Of a DNA stretch of 56,799 bases, positions 1 to 8,539 are shown piece after piece. Each line of letters opens with the position of its first letter. Position 1 is the first letter of the stretch. Position numbers and translations under genes: made by a program. Under the pieces are notes generated by a model. It made no database searches and was not told the DNA's origin. It worked only from the letters and a program-made list of their open reading frames with translations. The DNA is taken from the NCBI RefSeq assembly GCF_000739555.1, contig NZ_BBJN01000055.1, positions 1-56,799 of the forward strand, given 5' to 3'. The stretch comes from Halolamina rubra. Its GTDB lineage: Archaea; Halobacteriota; Halobacteria; Halobacteriales; Haloferacaceae.

Positions 1-1
1 C

Positions 2-547
2 CTCAAGGGGAGCGACGCCGACCTCGACCTGTTCGGCGTCGCCGTCCTCGGCTTCCTCACCGCGCTCGGCGGCGGCACCACCCGCGACCTGCTGGTCGGC
101 CGCGTCCCCACCTCGCTGCAGTCGAACACGGAGGTACTGATCGCGGCGGCCGGGATCGCGCTCGCGGTCGTCCTCGCGGGGCGCGTCAGCGGCGACCTGA
201 TGGAGAGCCCGGCCGTCCTCCTGCCCGACGCGATCGGGCTCGCGGCGTTCGCCGCCACCGGCGCCGCCGTCGGGATCGAGGCCGGGCTCTCACCGTTCGG
301 CGTCGTCGTCACCGCGACGCTGACCGGCGTCGGCGGCGGCAGCCTCTCGGACCTGCTGCTCGCCCGGATCCCGGCGGTGCTCCGCGAGGACTTCTACGCG
401 ACCCCGGCCGTCGTCGGCGGCGCCGTCGCCCCGCCCGCCGTCGCGCTCGGGCTCCCGCTCGGGCTGACGACGCTGCTCTCCGCCGGCGTCGTGCTGGCGC
501 TACGTCTCGGCGCGCTGCGGTACGGCTGGCGACTCCCCACGGTGTGA
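2..547 (+). CDS. TRIC/UPF0126 (YadS-type) membrane protein, 5' partial
   Basis: The reading frame is open from base 2, so the gene begins before the window; 181 residues are visible. The family is a trimeric intracellular cation channel-like membrane protein of about 205-210 residues with seven helices. Two internal-repeat signatures are visible: GGGTTRD near fragment residue 23 and GGGSLSD about 80 residues later, each between hydrophobic helices. This duplicated glycine-rich kink is diagnostic of UPF0126/TRIC. Transport of cations or glycine is inferred from the family only; the substrate cannot be read from the sequence. About 25 N-terminal residues are missing because of the window edge. 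Confidence 0.85.
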   Translation, partial: LKGSDADLDLFGVAVLGFLTALGGGTTRDLLVGRVPTSLQSNTEVLIAAAGIALAVVLAGRVSGDLMESPAVLLPDAIGLAAFAATGAAVGIEAGLSPFGVVVTATLTGVGGGSLSDLLLARIPAVLREDFYATPAVVGGAVAPPAVALGLPLGLTTLLSAGVVLALRLGALRYGWRLPTV

Positions 548-592
548 GCGGGCCGGCCGAACGCCTATCCCTCCTCGCCGCCAGCCGCCGGT

Positions 593-1048
593 ATGGATCT
601 CGACGCGTTCGACCACGAGTCACACATGCGCGAGGCGCTCGACGCCGCCCGGGAGGCCGCCGCCCGCGGCGACGAGCCGTTCGGCTCGGTGCTCGTGAAG
701 GACGACGAGGTGGTGATGCGCGCCGGCAACCGGATCGTCTCCGAGAACGACCTGCGGGCCCACCCGGAGCTCACGCTCGCGAAGCGGGCCGCGGCGGAGC
801 GGGACGACGCCGACGAGCTGGTGATGTACACGTCGACGGAGCCCTGCCCGATGTGTGCCGGCGGCATCGACATCGCCGGCCTCCGGGCGGTGGTGTACAG
901 CGTCTCGGGCGAGCGCGCCGCGGCGCTGCACGGATCGGACGCGCTGCTCTCCTCGACGGCGGTGTTCGAGGCGGGCCGGGGCGACGTGCGGGTGATCCCG
1001 GACGTGCTGAGAGCCGAGGGCGAGAAGCTCCACGAGGCCCACCGGTAG
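593..1048 (+). CDS. Nucleoside/nucleobase deaminase (CDA-fold, guanine deaminase-like)
   Basis: Zinc-dependent deaminase of the cytidine/deoxycytidylate deaminase superfamily, 151 residues. The zinc site is visible: H57-P58-E59 supplies one ligand and the catalytic glutamate, and PCPMC (84-88) supplies two cysteine ligands. HPE replaces the HAE typical of tRNA adenosine deaminase, and the length and context fit a free guanine/cytosine-type deaminase better than TadA. The start is supported by a TATA-like GCCTATCC at 563-570, about 27 nt upstream, as for a leaderless mRNA. The exact substrate is not determinable here. Confidence 0.82.
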   Translation: MDLDAFDHESHMREALDAAREAAARGDEPFGSVLVKDDEVVMRAGNRIVSENDLRAHPELTLAKRAAAERDDADELVMYTSTEPCPMCAGGIDIAGLRAVVYSVSGERAAALHGSDALLSSTAVFEAGRGDVRVIPDVLRAEGEKLHEAHR

Positions 1049-1058
1049 CGCCCCGGCG

Positions 1059-1793
1059 CTACTCCCGCCGCGTCGCCCGCTCGACGACCCCGCGGGCCAG
1101 CGCCTCGAAGTCGGCCTCCTCGGGCACCAGGTCGACCTCGATCCCCGCCTCTCGAGCCGTCTCGGCGGGGCTCTCGGCGATGGCGCCGACGACGGCGTCG
1201 TTCAGCCCGGCGACCGCGTCGTCGCGGCGCCCGCGCTCCTCGGCCGCCGTCAGGAACCCCTCGACGGTCGCCGAGGAGGTGAACGCCGCGCCGTCGAGTT
1301 CGCCCGCGGCGGCCAGTTCGGCCGACTCGCCGGCGTCCGCGGGGCGACGCAGTCGGTAGAGCGTCGTCTCGCTCACCTCGGCGCCCGCCGCGCGCAGCCC
1401 CTCGGGCATCGTGGCGCTCGCCCGGTCCGAGCGCGCGAGCGCGACGGTTTTCCCGGCGACGTCGCCCTCGAGTGCCGCGACCATCCCCGCGGAGTCGTAC
1501 TGCTCGGGCACGCAGTCGACGGTCCAGCCCGCTGCGGCCGCGGCGTCGGCCGTCGACGGCCCGATACAGCACAGCGTCGCGTCGCCCGGCGCCCAGCCCG
1601 CGTCGGCGAGCACGTCGACGCCCGTCGACGACGTGAGCACGACGAAGTCGGCCTCGGGCGGCGTCTCGCCGGTCGGCTCGATCGTCAGCATCGGGTCCGG
1701 CACCGGCTCGGCGCCGAGGGAGTCGAGGAGGGCGGCGGCGTCGTCGATGCGTTCGTCGTCCGGCCGGAAGACGGCGATCCGCGCGCGGGCCAT
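1059..1793 (-). CDS. hemD: Uroporphyrinogen-III synthase
   Basis: Closes and inverts ring D of hydroxymethylbilane to give uroporphyrinogen III; cytoplasmic, 244 residues, normal family length. HemD sequences are poorly conserved, but the bilobal pattern is recognisable: an N-terminal FRPDDER start, a VVLTSSTGV strand-loop, a central SDRAS segment, and AFTSSATVEGF before the second lobe. The ATG overlaps the hemC stop by 3 nt (ATGA arrangement), which implies translational coupling and supports the assignment. It is the last gene of hemL-hemC-hemD. No uroporphyrinogen methyltransferase gene lies between hemC and hemD. Confidence 0.9.
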   Translation of the reverse strand: MARARIAVFRPDDERIDDAAALLDSLGAEPVPDPMLTIEPTGETPPEADFVVLTSSTGVDVLADAGWAPGDATLCCIGPSTADAAAAAGWTVDCVPEQYDSAGMVAALEGDVAGKTVALARSDRASATMPEGLRAAGAEVSETTLYRLRRPADAGESAELAAAGELDGAAFTSSATVEGFLTAAEERGRRDDAVAGLNDAVVGAIAESPAETAREAGIEVDLVPEEADFEALARGVVERATRRE

Positions 1794-2941
1794 CAGTCCT
1801 CGGCGGCGGCCGCGATCAGGTCGGCCGCGCCCCGGTCGGCGAGGTCGGCGGCGAACTCGGCCGCGGCCTCTGCGTGGCGCTCGATCGGCAGGTCGCGGCT
1901 CTCCGCGACGACCTCGGTGCCGTCGGTCGAGAGCACCTGCGCGCGGACGGTGACGGTGTCGCCCTGGACGGTCGCGTGGACGCCCAGCGGCGCGACACAG
2001 CCGCCGCCGAGCTCGGCGAGGATCGTGCGCTCGACGGTGACGGCAACCCGGGTCGGCGCGTGGTCGAGCTTCTTCCGCAGTCGCGAGACGACCTCCTCGT
2101 CGCTCGCCGTCACGGCGATGGCGCCCTGGGCGGGCGAGGGGACGAACTCGTCCATCGGGAGGCGGCTCGTGCCGATCTTGTGGCGCAGGCCGCTGCGCTC
2201 CAGCCCGGCCTCGGCGAGCACGATCGCGTCGAACCCGTGGTCGTACTCCTGGCCCAGCGCGCCGCGTTCGAGTTCGGAGAGCCCGTCGAACCACTCCTCG
2301 ACTGTCTGGTCGAACTCGTCGTCGTCCTCCTCGAGCTCCGCCAGATCCTCGTTCTCGTCGTCGAGGACGCCCTCGGGGTCGACGTTGTACTCGCGCATCT
2401 CCTTGCTGGCGTCCTCCCCCTCGGTGTCCATCCGGCGCTCGTGTTCGCGCTGGAGCTCGGGCGCGAGCAGCTTCTCGACCCGGGTGTCGACGTTCCCCCG
2501 CAGCGGCCGCACGTCGAGGTCGGGGCGGGCGTGCAGCAGCTGGGCGGTCCGCCGGAGCGACGAGGTGCCGACGACGGCGCCCTCGTGGAGGTCGTCGAGC
2601 TCCTTCCCGTCCCTGGTGACCAGCAGGTCGCCGGCGGCCGCACGCTCGGGCACGGCGGCGACGACCATCCCCTCGGCGAACTCCGTGGGCATGTCCTTCA
2701 TCGAGTGGACCGCGGCGTCGCAGTCGCCGTCGACGACCTCCTGGTCCAGCGCGTGGACGAACGCGCCGATCCGGCCCAGGTCGGCGATGAGCTCGTCCCG
2801 AATCCGGTCGCCCTCGGTCTCGATCTCGACCAGCTCCACCGGGCGGCGCCTGGTGCCCACCCGTTCCTGCACGAACGCGGCCTGTCGCATGGCGAGGTCG
2901 GACCCGCGCGTGGCGAGGCGGAGGGTCCTGTCGGTGCTCAT
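1793..2941 (-). CDS. hemC: Hydroxymethylbilane synthase (porphobilinogen deaminase)
   Basis: Polymerises four porphobilinogens into hydroxymethylbilane on a covalent dipyrromethane cofactor. Visible motifs are ATRGSDLA (10-17), HSMKDMP (79-85), TSSLRR (126-131), RGNVDTR (148-154) and LGGGCVAPLG, in which C315 should anchor the cofactor. At 382 residues it is longer than the usual 300-320 because of a very acidic segment at about 160-232, between the RGNVDTR helix and the YDHGFDAIVLAEAGL region. The ATG at 2941 is chosen because the protein then begins directly before the first beta strand. It sits 110 nt downstream of hemL and overlaps hemD. Confidence 0.95.
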   Translation of the reverse strand: MSTDRTLRLATRGSDLAMRQAAFVQERVGTRRRPVELVEIETEGDRIRDELIADLGRIGAFVHALDQEVVDGDCDAAVHSMKDMPTEFAEGMVVAAVPERAAAGDLLVTRDGKELDDLHEGAVVGTSSLRRTAQLLHARPDLDVRPLRGNVDTRVEKLLAPELQREHERRMDTEGEDASKEMREYNVDPEGVLDDENEDLAELEEDDDEFDQTVEEWFDGLSELERGALGQEYDHGFDAIVLAEAGLERSGLRHKIGTSRLPMDEFVPSPAQGAIAVTASDEEVVSRLRKKLDHAPTRVAVTVERTILAELGGGCVAPLGVHATVQGDTVTVRAQVLSTDGTEVVAESRDLPIERHAEAAAEFAADLADRGAADLIAAAAED

Positions 2942-3051
2942 GGCCGAGAGTGGGTGGTGGTGGGGGAAAAGGGGTGCGTTCGCGCCTCGGTCGCCGTCGA
3001 CGGCGGCGTCGCGGGCCCGCACGTCGACGCTGGCCGAACTGCGGCGCCCGG

Positions 3052-4392
3052 CTACAGCGCCTCGCGGTACGCGTCCAGCGTCTCCTCGACGTCCTCCTCC
3101 GTGTGGCCGTAGGAGACGAACTGCGACTCGAACTGGTTCTGGGAGAGGAACACGCCCTGCTCCTTCATCGCCGGCCAGAAGCGCCGCCGCCAGCGGTCGG
3201 TCTCCGCGGCCGCAACGTCGGCGCCGGTCTTCGGACAGTAGTCGAAGCGCGCGCAGCTCTCGTCCTGTCGGCAGCCGCCCCCGCAGGTGTCAGAAACGTC
3301 CGTCGGCCCCTCGCGGGTGAAGATCAGCTTGAACATCGAGTCCGTGCCCGCGACGGTGTACTCCGGCGCCTGCTCGCGGACGATCTCGGTGAGCCCCTCG
3401 CGGAGCTGCTCCCCGAGCCCGTTGACGTGCTCGTACACGTCGTTCTCGGCGGCGAAGCGCAGCGTCTCCAGTCCGGCGGCCATCGTCACGGGGTGGCCCG
3501 AGAACGTGCCGGCCTGGAACACGTCGCCGGAGGGCGTGAACTGGCTGATGATCTCGCTCTTCCCGCCGATGGCGCCGACGGGGAAGCCGCCGCCGATGAT
3601 CTTCCCGAACGTGGTCACGTCGGGGTCGACGTCGAACTTCGACTGCGCGCAGCCGAGGCCGCCGACGCGGAAGCCGGTGATCACCTCGTCCCAGATCAGC
3701 AGGGAGCCGTAGTCGTCACAGAGATCCCGGAGCGTCTCGTGGTAGCCGTCGACGGGGTGGACGATCCCCTTGTTCGCGAGGATCGGTTCGACCATCACCG
3801 CGGCGATGTCGTCGCCGTGTTTCTCGAACGCCTCCGTCGCGGCCTCGGGGTCGTTGAACGGCACCGGGATCGTGTGCTCGGCGAACTCCGTCGGGATCCC
3901 CTGCGTGGAGGGGCCTCGCTCCTCGAGGTCGCCCTCGACCAGCGTGGAGTCGTTGGCGCCGTGGTAGGAGCCCTGCATCACGACGATCTTGTTCCGGCCG
4001 GTGTAGCCGCGGGCGAGCCGCGTCGCCGACACCGTCGCCTCCGTGCCGGAGTTGACGAACCGCAGCATCTCCACGCTCGGGACGTGGCGGGCGACGAACT
4101 CGGCGTGCTCGACCTCGATCTCGGTCGGCATCCCGTACATCGGCCCCGCGCTGGCGTGGCGCTGGATCTCCGACTGCACCTGCTCGGGGAGGTCGTGGCC
4201 CAGCAGCAGCGGGCCAAGCCCCATCACCCAGTCGACGTAGCGGTTGCCGTCGGCGTCGATCAGGTGGCCGCCCTCGCCGTGGTCCGCGAACGGGGGGTAC
4301 GGCTCGATCGCCGCCCGCACCGAGGAGTTGACGCCGCCGGGCAGCACCGACAGCGCGCGGTCGTAGAGCTCGCCTGAGCGCTCGTGGTTCAT
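3052..4392 (-). CDS. hemL: Glutamate-1-semialdehyde 2,1-aminomutase
   Basis: PLP enzyme forming 5-aminolevulinate from glutamate-1-semialdehyde (C5 pathway); 446 residues, cytoplasmic. The class III aminotransferase fold is clear: [11 protein letters not shown] (17-27), NSGTEA (114-119), GSYHGA (141-146), [10 protein letters not shown] (233-242) and the PLP lysine K264 in [11 protein letters not shown]. Unusually, a cysteine-rich segment follows residue 365 with C370, C374, C380 and C386, ending in [12 protein letters not shown]; bacterial HemL lacks four cysteines there. It is the first gene of the haem cluster on this strand. Confidence 0.96.
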   Translation of the reverse strand: MNHERSGELYDRALSVLPGGVNSSVRAAIEPYPPFADHGEGGHLIDADGNRYVDWVMGLGPLLLGHDLPEQVQSEIQRHASAGPMYGMPTEIEVEHAEFVARHVPSVEMLRFVNSGTEATVSATRLARGYTGRNKIVVMQGSYHGANDSTLVEGDLEERGPSTQGIPTEFAEHTIPVPFNDPEAATEAFEKHGDDIAAVMVEPILANKGIVHPVDGYHETLRDLCDDYGSLLIWDEVITGFRVGGLGCAQSKFDVDPDVTTFGKIIGGGFPVGAIGGKSEIISQFTPSGDVFQAGTFSGHPVTMAAGLETLRFAAENDVYEHVNGLGEQLREGLTEIVREQAPEYTVAGTDSMFKLIFTREGPTDVSDTCGGGCRQDESCARFDYCPKTGADVAAAETDRWRRRFWPAMKEQGVFLSQNQFESQFVSYGHTEEDVEETLDAYREAL

Positions 4393-4478
4393 AGACGGGA
4401 GGTCGGTCCGGCCGGCGAAAGAAGCTAACGGGTTCGGCAGGCCGGGCCGGGTTCGGGGGCGGGGACCGCCTCGGCGGT

Positions 4479-4562
4479 TCAGGCCGGCGGGAGTCGCAGC
4501 GTGACGACGCCGCCGCCCTCCTCGGGGGCGCCGAAGTCGAGGCGGCCGTCGGCGGCGTCACA
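4479..4562 (-). pseudogene. Remnant of a histidine-kinase 3' end
   Basis: Reading the minus strand back from a TGA at 4479-4481 gives about 27 codons: [26 protein letters not shown], then stop. This resembles the G2-box/C-terminal beta strand of HATPase_c histidine kinases, in which GRL-F--EGGG--FTLRLP precedes the stop. Upstream the frame runs into arcS promoter sequence with no start, catalytic motif or N-terminal domain. I infer a deletion scar of a two-component sensor lost between hemL and arcS. The match is short, so confidence is moderate. Confidence 0.55.
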
Positions 4563-4600
4563 ACGAACGGGATAAGGCCCTCCCCGCGCCAGTTCCGGCC

Positions 4601-6358
4601 ATGACCGAGTACTTCGAGGTGCACGGGCGCGACGGCGCCGCCCGCCTCGGCGAACTCCGCCTCGCCGACCCCGTCACGACGCCGGCCACCGTCGACGACG
4701 TCGTCGACGACGCCGGCTCGCTCTGGGCCCAGGAGCGCGAGCTCCCCGAGGGCGCCGACGACCGCCTCACCGTCCTCCCACATCGCGCGTTCCCGCCGGG
4801 CACCCGCGAGCCCGTCCGGGAGTCGTTCCGCGTGGACCACCCCGATATCGACGCCCCGAGCGCCGCGGTGATCTCCAGCGAGGAGGCGCGCGATCTCGGG
4901 GCCGACGCCTACCTGCTCTCGGACGCAAACGGGTTCGTCGGCCACGCGTCGGCGTTCCGTGACGCGATCGTCCGGACCCGGGCGGCGATCCCCGCCGACA
5001 CCGCGCTCTACCTCTCCGGGGTCGCGACGCCCCGGAACGTCGCCACGCTCGTCTACGCCGGCGTCGACCTCGTCGACGCGAAGAAGGCGAAAGTCCGCGG
5101 CGCGGAGGGGTTCTACCTCACCAGCGAGGGGGAGCGCTTCCTCGAGGACCTGCGGGAGCTCCCCTGCTCCTGCTCGGCCTGCCAGCAACCGATCGAAGAG
5201 TTCGGCCCCCGGGACTGCGCCGAGCACAACGTCAACGCGCTCCGGACCGAACTCCGGGTCGTCCGCGAGCGCATCCGGGAGGGGCGCCTGCGCGACTACG
5301 TCGAGGGACAGGCCCGCCACGAGCAGTGGCTCACCGCCGCGTTCCGGGAGTTCGACCAGCAGTACGAGTACGTCGAGGAGCGAGCCCCCGTGGTCCGGGA
5401 GGGCGAACTCGCCGCGGCCAGCGGCGACAGCATCCGCCGGCCGGAGATCCAGCGCTTCGCCGAGCGCGTGACCGAGCGCTACCGGAGCGAGTTCGACGGG
5501 CCGCTCGTGCTCGTCCCCTGCTCGGCGACGAAGCCGTACAGCGAGTCCCAGAGCCACCGCCAGTTCCACGACGCGATCCAGTGGCGCGGCCACCTGGCGT
5601 CGATGACCTCGCCCATCGGCGTCGTCCCGCAGGAGCTGGAGCTCACCTACCCCGCCCAGCAGTACGACACCGTCGTCACCGGCCGCTGGAGCGCCGACGA
5701 GAGGGAGTTCGTCGCCGAGGTGCTGCGGCGCTACCTCGAACGGAACGAGTACGACCGCGTGATCGCCCACGTCCCGCCGGGGGGGTACACCGACATCTGC
5801 GAGACGGTCGAGCCCGCGGTGGACGCCGAGTTCGAGTACACCGTCGCCGACCACCCGACGACCGACGAGTCACTCGCCGCCCTCTCCGAGGCGCTCGAGG
5901 GCCAGGAAGCGTACCGGAAGCGCACCCGCGAGCACCGGATCATCCGGGCGATGGCGGAGTACCAGTTCGGCGAGGGCGCGGGCGCGGAACTGTTCCCGAG
6001 CGACGAGATTCAGACCACGAGTCGCTACCCCAAGATCCAGGTCCGCGACGACGACGGCGAGCAGCTGGCGACGATGGTGCCGAACTACGGCGTGCTCTCC
6101 TTCACCACCGCCGGCGCGCGGAAGTGGGCCGAGAGCGACGCGCCGAGCAAGGTCGTCGAGATCGACGAGTTCGTCCCGCACGGCAGCGTGCTCGCGCCGG
6201 GCGTCGTCGACGCCGACGAGTCGATCCGGACCGGCGACGAGGTGATCGTCTCCGGGCCGAAGGCGTTCGGCGTCGGCCGGGCGTCGATGTTCGGCTCGGA
6301 GATGCAGGAGTCGACGCGCGGGATCGCCGTCGAGACGCGGCACGTGGACGAGCTGTAG
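4601..6358 (+). CDS. arcS: Archaeosine synthase (ArcS/TgtA2)
   Basis: Acts on preQ0 at position 15 of tRNA in formation of archaeosine, the archaeal tRNA-stabilising base. 585 residues. Domains in order: a degenerate TGT-like N-terminal half (about 1-290) with a CSCSAC cluster at 189-194, the ArcS-specific core with PCSATKPYSESQSH (306-319), and a C-terminal PUA RNA-binding domain (about 500-585, ending in a GFGVGRASM-like segment). The PCS-TKPYS motif separates ArcS from the true transglycosylase TgtA. The start has GATAAGG at 4571-4577, 24-30 nt upstream. The gene is divergent from the haem operon. Confidence 0.93.
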   Translation: MTEYFEVHGRDGAARLGELRLADPVTTPATVDDVVDDAGSLWAQERELPEGADDRLTVLPHRAFPPGTREPVRESFRVDHPDIDAPSAAVISSEEARDLGADAYLLSDANGFVGHASAFRDAIVRTRAAIPADTALYLSGVATPRNVATLVYAGVDLVDAKKAKVRGAEGFYLTSEGERFLEDLRELPCSCSACQQPIEEFGPRDCAEHNVNALRTELRVVRERIREGRLRDYVEGQARHEQWLTAAFREFDQQYEYVEERAPVVREGELAAASGDSIRRPEIQRFAERVTERYRSEFDGPLVLVPCSATKPYSESQSHRQFHDAIQWRGHLASMTSPIGVVPQELELTYPAQQYDTVVTGRWSADEREFVAEVLRRYLERNEYDRVIAHVPPGGYTDICETVEPAVDAEFEYTVADHPTTDESLAALSEALEGQEAYRKRTREHRIIRAMAEYQFGEGAGAELFPSDEIQTTSRYPKIQVRDDDGEQLATMVPNYGVLSFTTAGARKWAESDAPSKVVEIDEFVPHGSVLAPGVVDADESIRTGDEVIVSGPKAFGVGRASMFGSEMQESTRGIAVETRHVDEL

Positions 6359-6419
6359 CGGCGCCGTCGCGGTAGCTGGTTGAATCCAGTGGGTGCGAGG
6401 TTGGAAATTTAAGAAACGT

Positions 6420-6449
6420 TGACTACTCCCTTCGAGTATTGTGTAGTCA
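6420..6449. promoter_or_regulatory. Inverted repeat across a putative start codon (possible operator)
   Basis: TGACTAC at 6420-6426 is repeated as GTAGTCA at 6443-6449, a perfect 7-bp inverted repeat with a 16-nt spacer. It follows an unusually AT-rich stretch (GGAAATTTAAG, near 6402-6412) that could be a TATA element, so the repeat would cover the transcription start and the first base of a candidate ATG. This is the expected position for a repressor site controlling the 6449-7374 pair. Function is inferred from position only. Confidence 0.4.
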
Positions 6450-6670
6450 TGTTTAACGCCAGTTCACCCGGAAGTGAACCAGCGGTGAGAGACCGGCTGG
6501 CCGACGACGAGTTCTCTCGCGTTCCCGCGCTCCACGCCCGACGGGCACCGGTGGCTTCCCTCCTCGACGACGAGACGAGTTCGGGACCGCGTCCGGACCG
6601 CGATCGAGGCCGAAACCCGACGAGTCCCACCACACGAGTCGCGGCCGGCCTCACCGGGGGGCGCCGGTAA
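6449..6670 (+). CDS. Possible small protein upstream of the DICT gene
   Basis: An open frame of 73 codons starts in the inverted repeat and ends 2 nt before the ATG of the DICT-domain gene, a spacing typical of coupled genes. The product would be rich in Arg, Pro, Ser and Asp with no hydrophobic core or motif I recognise. Third-position GC is lower than in the neighbours, which argues against coding. It may instead be a transcribed leader. Position and spacing are the only support. Confidence 0.3.
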   Translation: MFNASSPGSEPAVRDRLADDEFSRVPALHARRAPVASLLDDETSSGPRPDRDRGRNPTSPTTRVAAGLTGGRR

Positions 6671-6672
6671 CG

Positions 6673-7374
6673 ATGCTCGAGAAGTTCATCGAGGAGGTCG
6701 AACGTCGTCAGAAGCGGTTCGTCGTCTACAGCGACGACGCGGTCGACGTCGCCGACCAACTGGCCACGCGGAACGTGACGGTCGAACGCCGGGAGCTCCC
6801 GGCGACGGATCCGGAGCCGTTCGTGGAGATCTACGACGGCGACCGGTTCCTCGGGGGGATCGACCTCGACGATCTGCAGGTGTTGTTGGAACCGCCGATC
6901 GTCCGTCCCGACGACCCCGAAGACGTCGGCGACGCCTACCGTGCGTTACTGGAAGTGCTCGACGGGACCGTGTTCGCGACGCTCGACCGGCAACAGCTCC
7001 AGGCGACCAGCCGGGAGTTCGAGCGCCGGGCCTGGCAGGTCGGTCGGGGGACGCTCCGAGTCGGGTTCCAGTCGCTGTCGGCGTTCGAGCCCCAGACCGA
7101 GACGTATCGCCGCCTCGGGGAGGAGACCGACCTCGACATCCACGTGTACGGGCAACCGGACTGGTCGCCGCCGACGATCCCGAACGTGACCTACCACCGC
7201 GACACTGAGGGGACGCTCACGCCGTACTGGTTCATGGCTTTCGACGGCGGGGACGAGGAGAGCCAGCGGTGTGCGTTGGTCGCACGGGAGGACGGGGACG
7301 GCTACCGAGGGTTCTGGACGTACGACCCGTCGTTGGTCGGCGATATCCTGGCGACGCTCGAGACGGGGACGTAG
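6673..7374 (+). CDS. DICT sensory-domain protein
   Basis: 233 residues. The C-terminal two thirds matches the DICT domain, a sensory module found with two-component and cyclic-nucleotide signalling proteins; recognisable segments are RVGFQSLSAFEPQTETYRRL, DLDIHVYG and TPYWFMAFDGG. Here the DICT domain is nearly the whole protein and no kinase, HTH or receiver domain is attached. The N-terminal part (about 1-90) begins with an amphipathic helix and an RFVVYSDDAVDVADQL strand-helix unit. No signal peptide or membrane segment is seen. The ligand and output are unknown; a partner protein is probable because no output domain is present. Confidence 0.75.
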   Translation: MLEKFIEEVERRQKRFVVYSDDAVDVADQLATRNVTVERRELPATDPEPFVEIYDGDRFLGGIDLDDLQVLLEPPIVRPDDPEDVGDAYRALLEVLDGTVFATLDRQQLQATSREFERRAWQVGRGTLRVGFQSLSAFEPQTETYRRLGEETDLDIHVYGQPDWSPPTIPNVTYHRDTEGTLTPYWFMAFDGGDEESQRCALVAREDGDGYRGFWTYDPSLVGDILATLETGT

Positions 7375-7522
7375 CCGCGGGTGCGGCGACGCGGGACCGC
7401 TACCGACCAGTGGCGGCGTTCAGCCCGCCGTTTCCGACGAATCGCGGGTGGGAACCGTCCGGACGGCCACAAATCGAGCAGGTGTCGAAACGGCGAAGGT
7501 CACGGAGCGAGAGTTCCGGACG

Positions 7523-8488
7523 ATGGCACGCGTCGAGACGAGCGGGCGACTCCACTTCGGCTTCGGCAACCTCTCGCTGGCGCACGACCGCCTCTACGGC
7601 GCGCTTGGCGTCGCGATCGACCGGCCGCGGCTGGTCGTCGACGCCACGACCGCCGAGACGGTGCGCTGTGCCGACGCGGACGCCGCTGGGTACGCCGAGC
7701 GCGCCTGCGACCTGCTCGGCGTGCCGGGCGCCGAACTGACAGTCGAGAGCGATCTCCCCCGCCACGCCGGCCTCGGGAGCGGGACGCAGCTAGCGCTCGC
7801 GGTGCTGACGGCGATCGCGCGCGCCTACGGTCGTGCGCCGGCCGCCCGCGAGCGCGCCCCCGAACTCGGTCGCGGCGGGCGCTCGGGCGTCGGCGTCGCC
7901 GCCTTCGAGCAGGGTGGGTTCGTGCTGGACGGCGGCCACCCCTCGGCGCTGTTCACGTCCGACGCGCCCGCCGTGGGGGAGTGGGAGGTCCCGCCGGTCG
8001 CTTCCAGACACCCGATCCCGGAGAGCTGGCGCTTCCTCGTCGTCGTCCCCGACGCGCCCGCGGGCCGGAGCGGCGACGAGGAGGACGCCGCGATGCGCCG
8101 GGCGGTGACCGACGCCGACCCGGAGCTCGCCGACCGCGTCGCCGGCGTCGTCGTCCGCGGGGTGCTGCCCGCGATCGCCGACGGCGACGTCGCCCGCTTC
8201 GGCGACGCGGTGAGCGAGGTGGGCCGACTCAACGGCGCGTGGTACGCCGACGAGCAGGGCGGCACGTACCGCCCGCCGGTCGGGAGCCTCGTCGACTCCC
8301 TGTCGGGGGCGGCGCCGATCTACGGCGCCGGCCAGTCGTCGTGGGGGCCGGCGGTGTACGGCGTCACCGACGCAGACCACGCGGACGCGGCCCGGGCGGC
8401 CGGCCGGGAGGCGCTGGCGGCCGCGGGCGTCGACGGCGACGTGTTCGTCGCCGAGGGTCACAACCGCGGCGCGTCGATCGACCCGTAG
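7523..8488 (+). CDS. Beta-ribofuranosylaminobenzene 5'-phosphate synthase family (GHMP fold)
   Basis: 321 residues, GHMP-kinase fold. The N-terminal SGRLHFGFGNL and the glycine-rich loop PRHAGLGSGTQLALAV (79-94) match beta-RFAP synthases, which condense PRPP with an aminobenzoate in methanopterin biosynthesis. A second conserved block, FAEGHN-like FVAEGHNRGA, closes the protein. The ATG at 7523 is chosen because it precedes the first strand directly; longer in-frame extensions are low-complexity arginine-rich sequence. Haloarchaea lack methanogenesis, so the product may be a modified pterin or folate-like cofactor. Substrate is inferred from the family. Confidence 0.8.
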   Translation: MARVETSGRLHFGFGNLSLAHDRLYGALGVAIDRPRLVVDATTAETVRCADADAAGYAERACDLLGVPGAELTVESDLPRHAGLGSGTQLALAVLTAIARAYGRAPAARERAPELGRGGRSGVGVAAFEQGGFVLDGGHPSALFTSDAPAVGEWEVPPVASRHPIPESWRFLVVVPDAPAGRSGDEEDAAMRRAVTDADPELADRVAGVVVRGVLPAIADGDVARFGDAVSEVGRLNGAWYADEQGGTYRPPVGSLVDSLSGAAPIYGAGQSSWGPAVYGVTDADHADAARAAGREALAAAGVDGDVFVAEGHNRGASIDP

Positions 8489-8509
8489 CGGGGCGCGACA
8501 CGGGAACCC

Positions 8510-8515
8510 TTTATA
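8510..8515 (+). promoter_or_regulatory. TATA box of the RAD55/KaiC-like gene
   Basis: TTTATA lies 25-30 nt upstream of the ATG at 8540, the spacing expected if the transcript starts at the ATG (leaderless). No ribosome-binding site precedes the start. Confidence 0.65.
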
Positions 8516-8539
8516 CGGCCGGCGGGCTCTCGAACGTGC

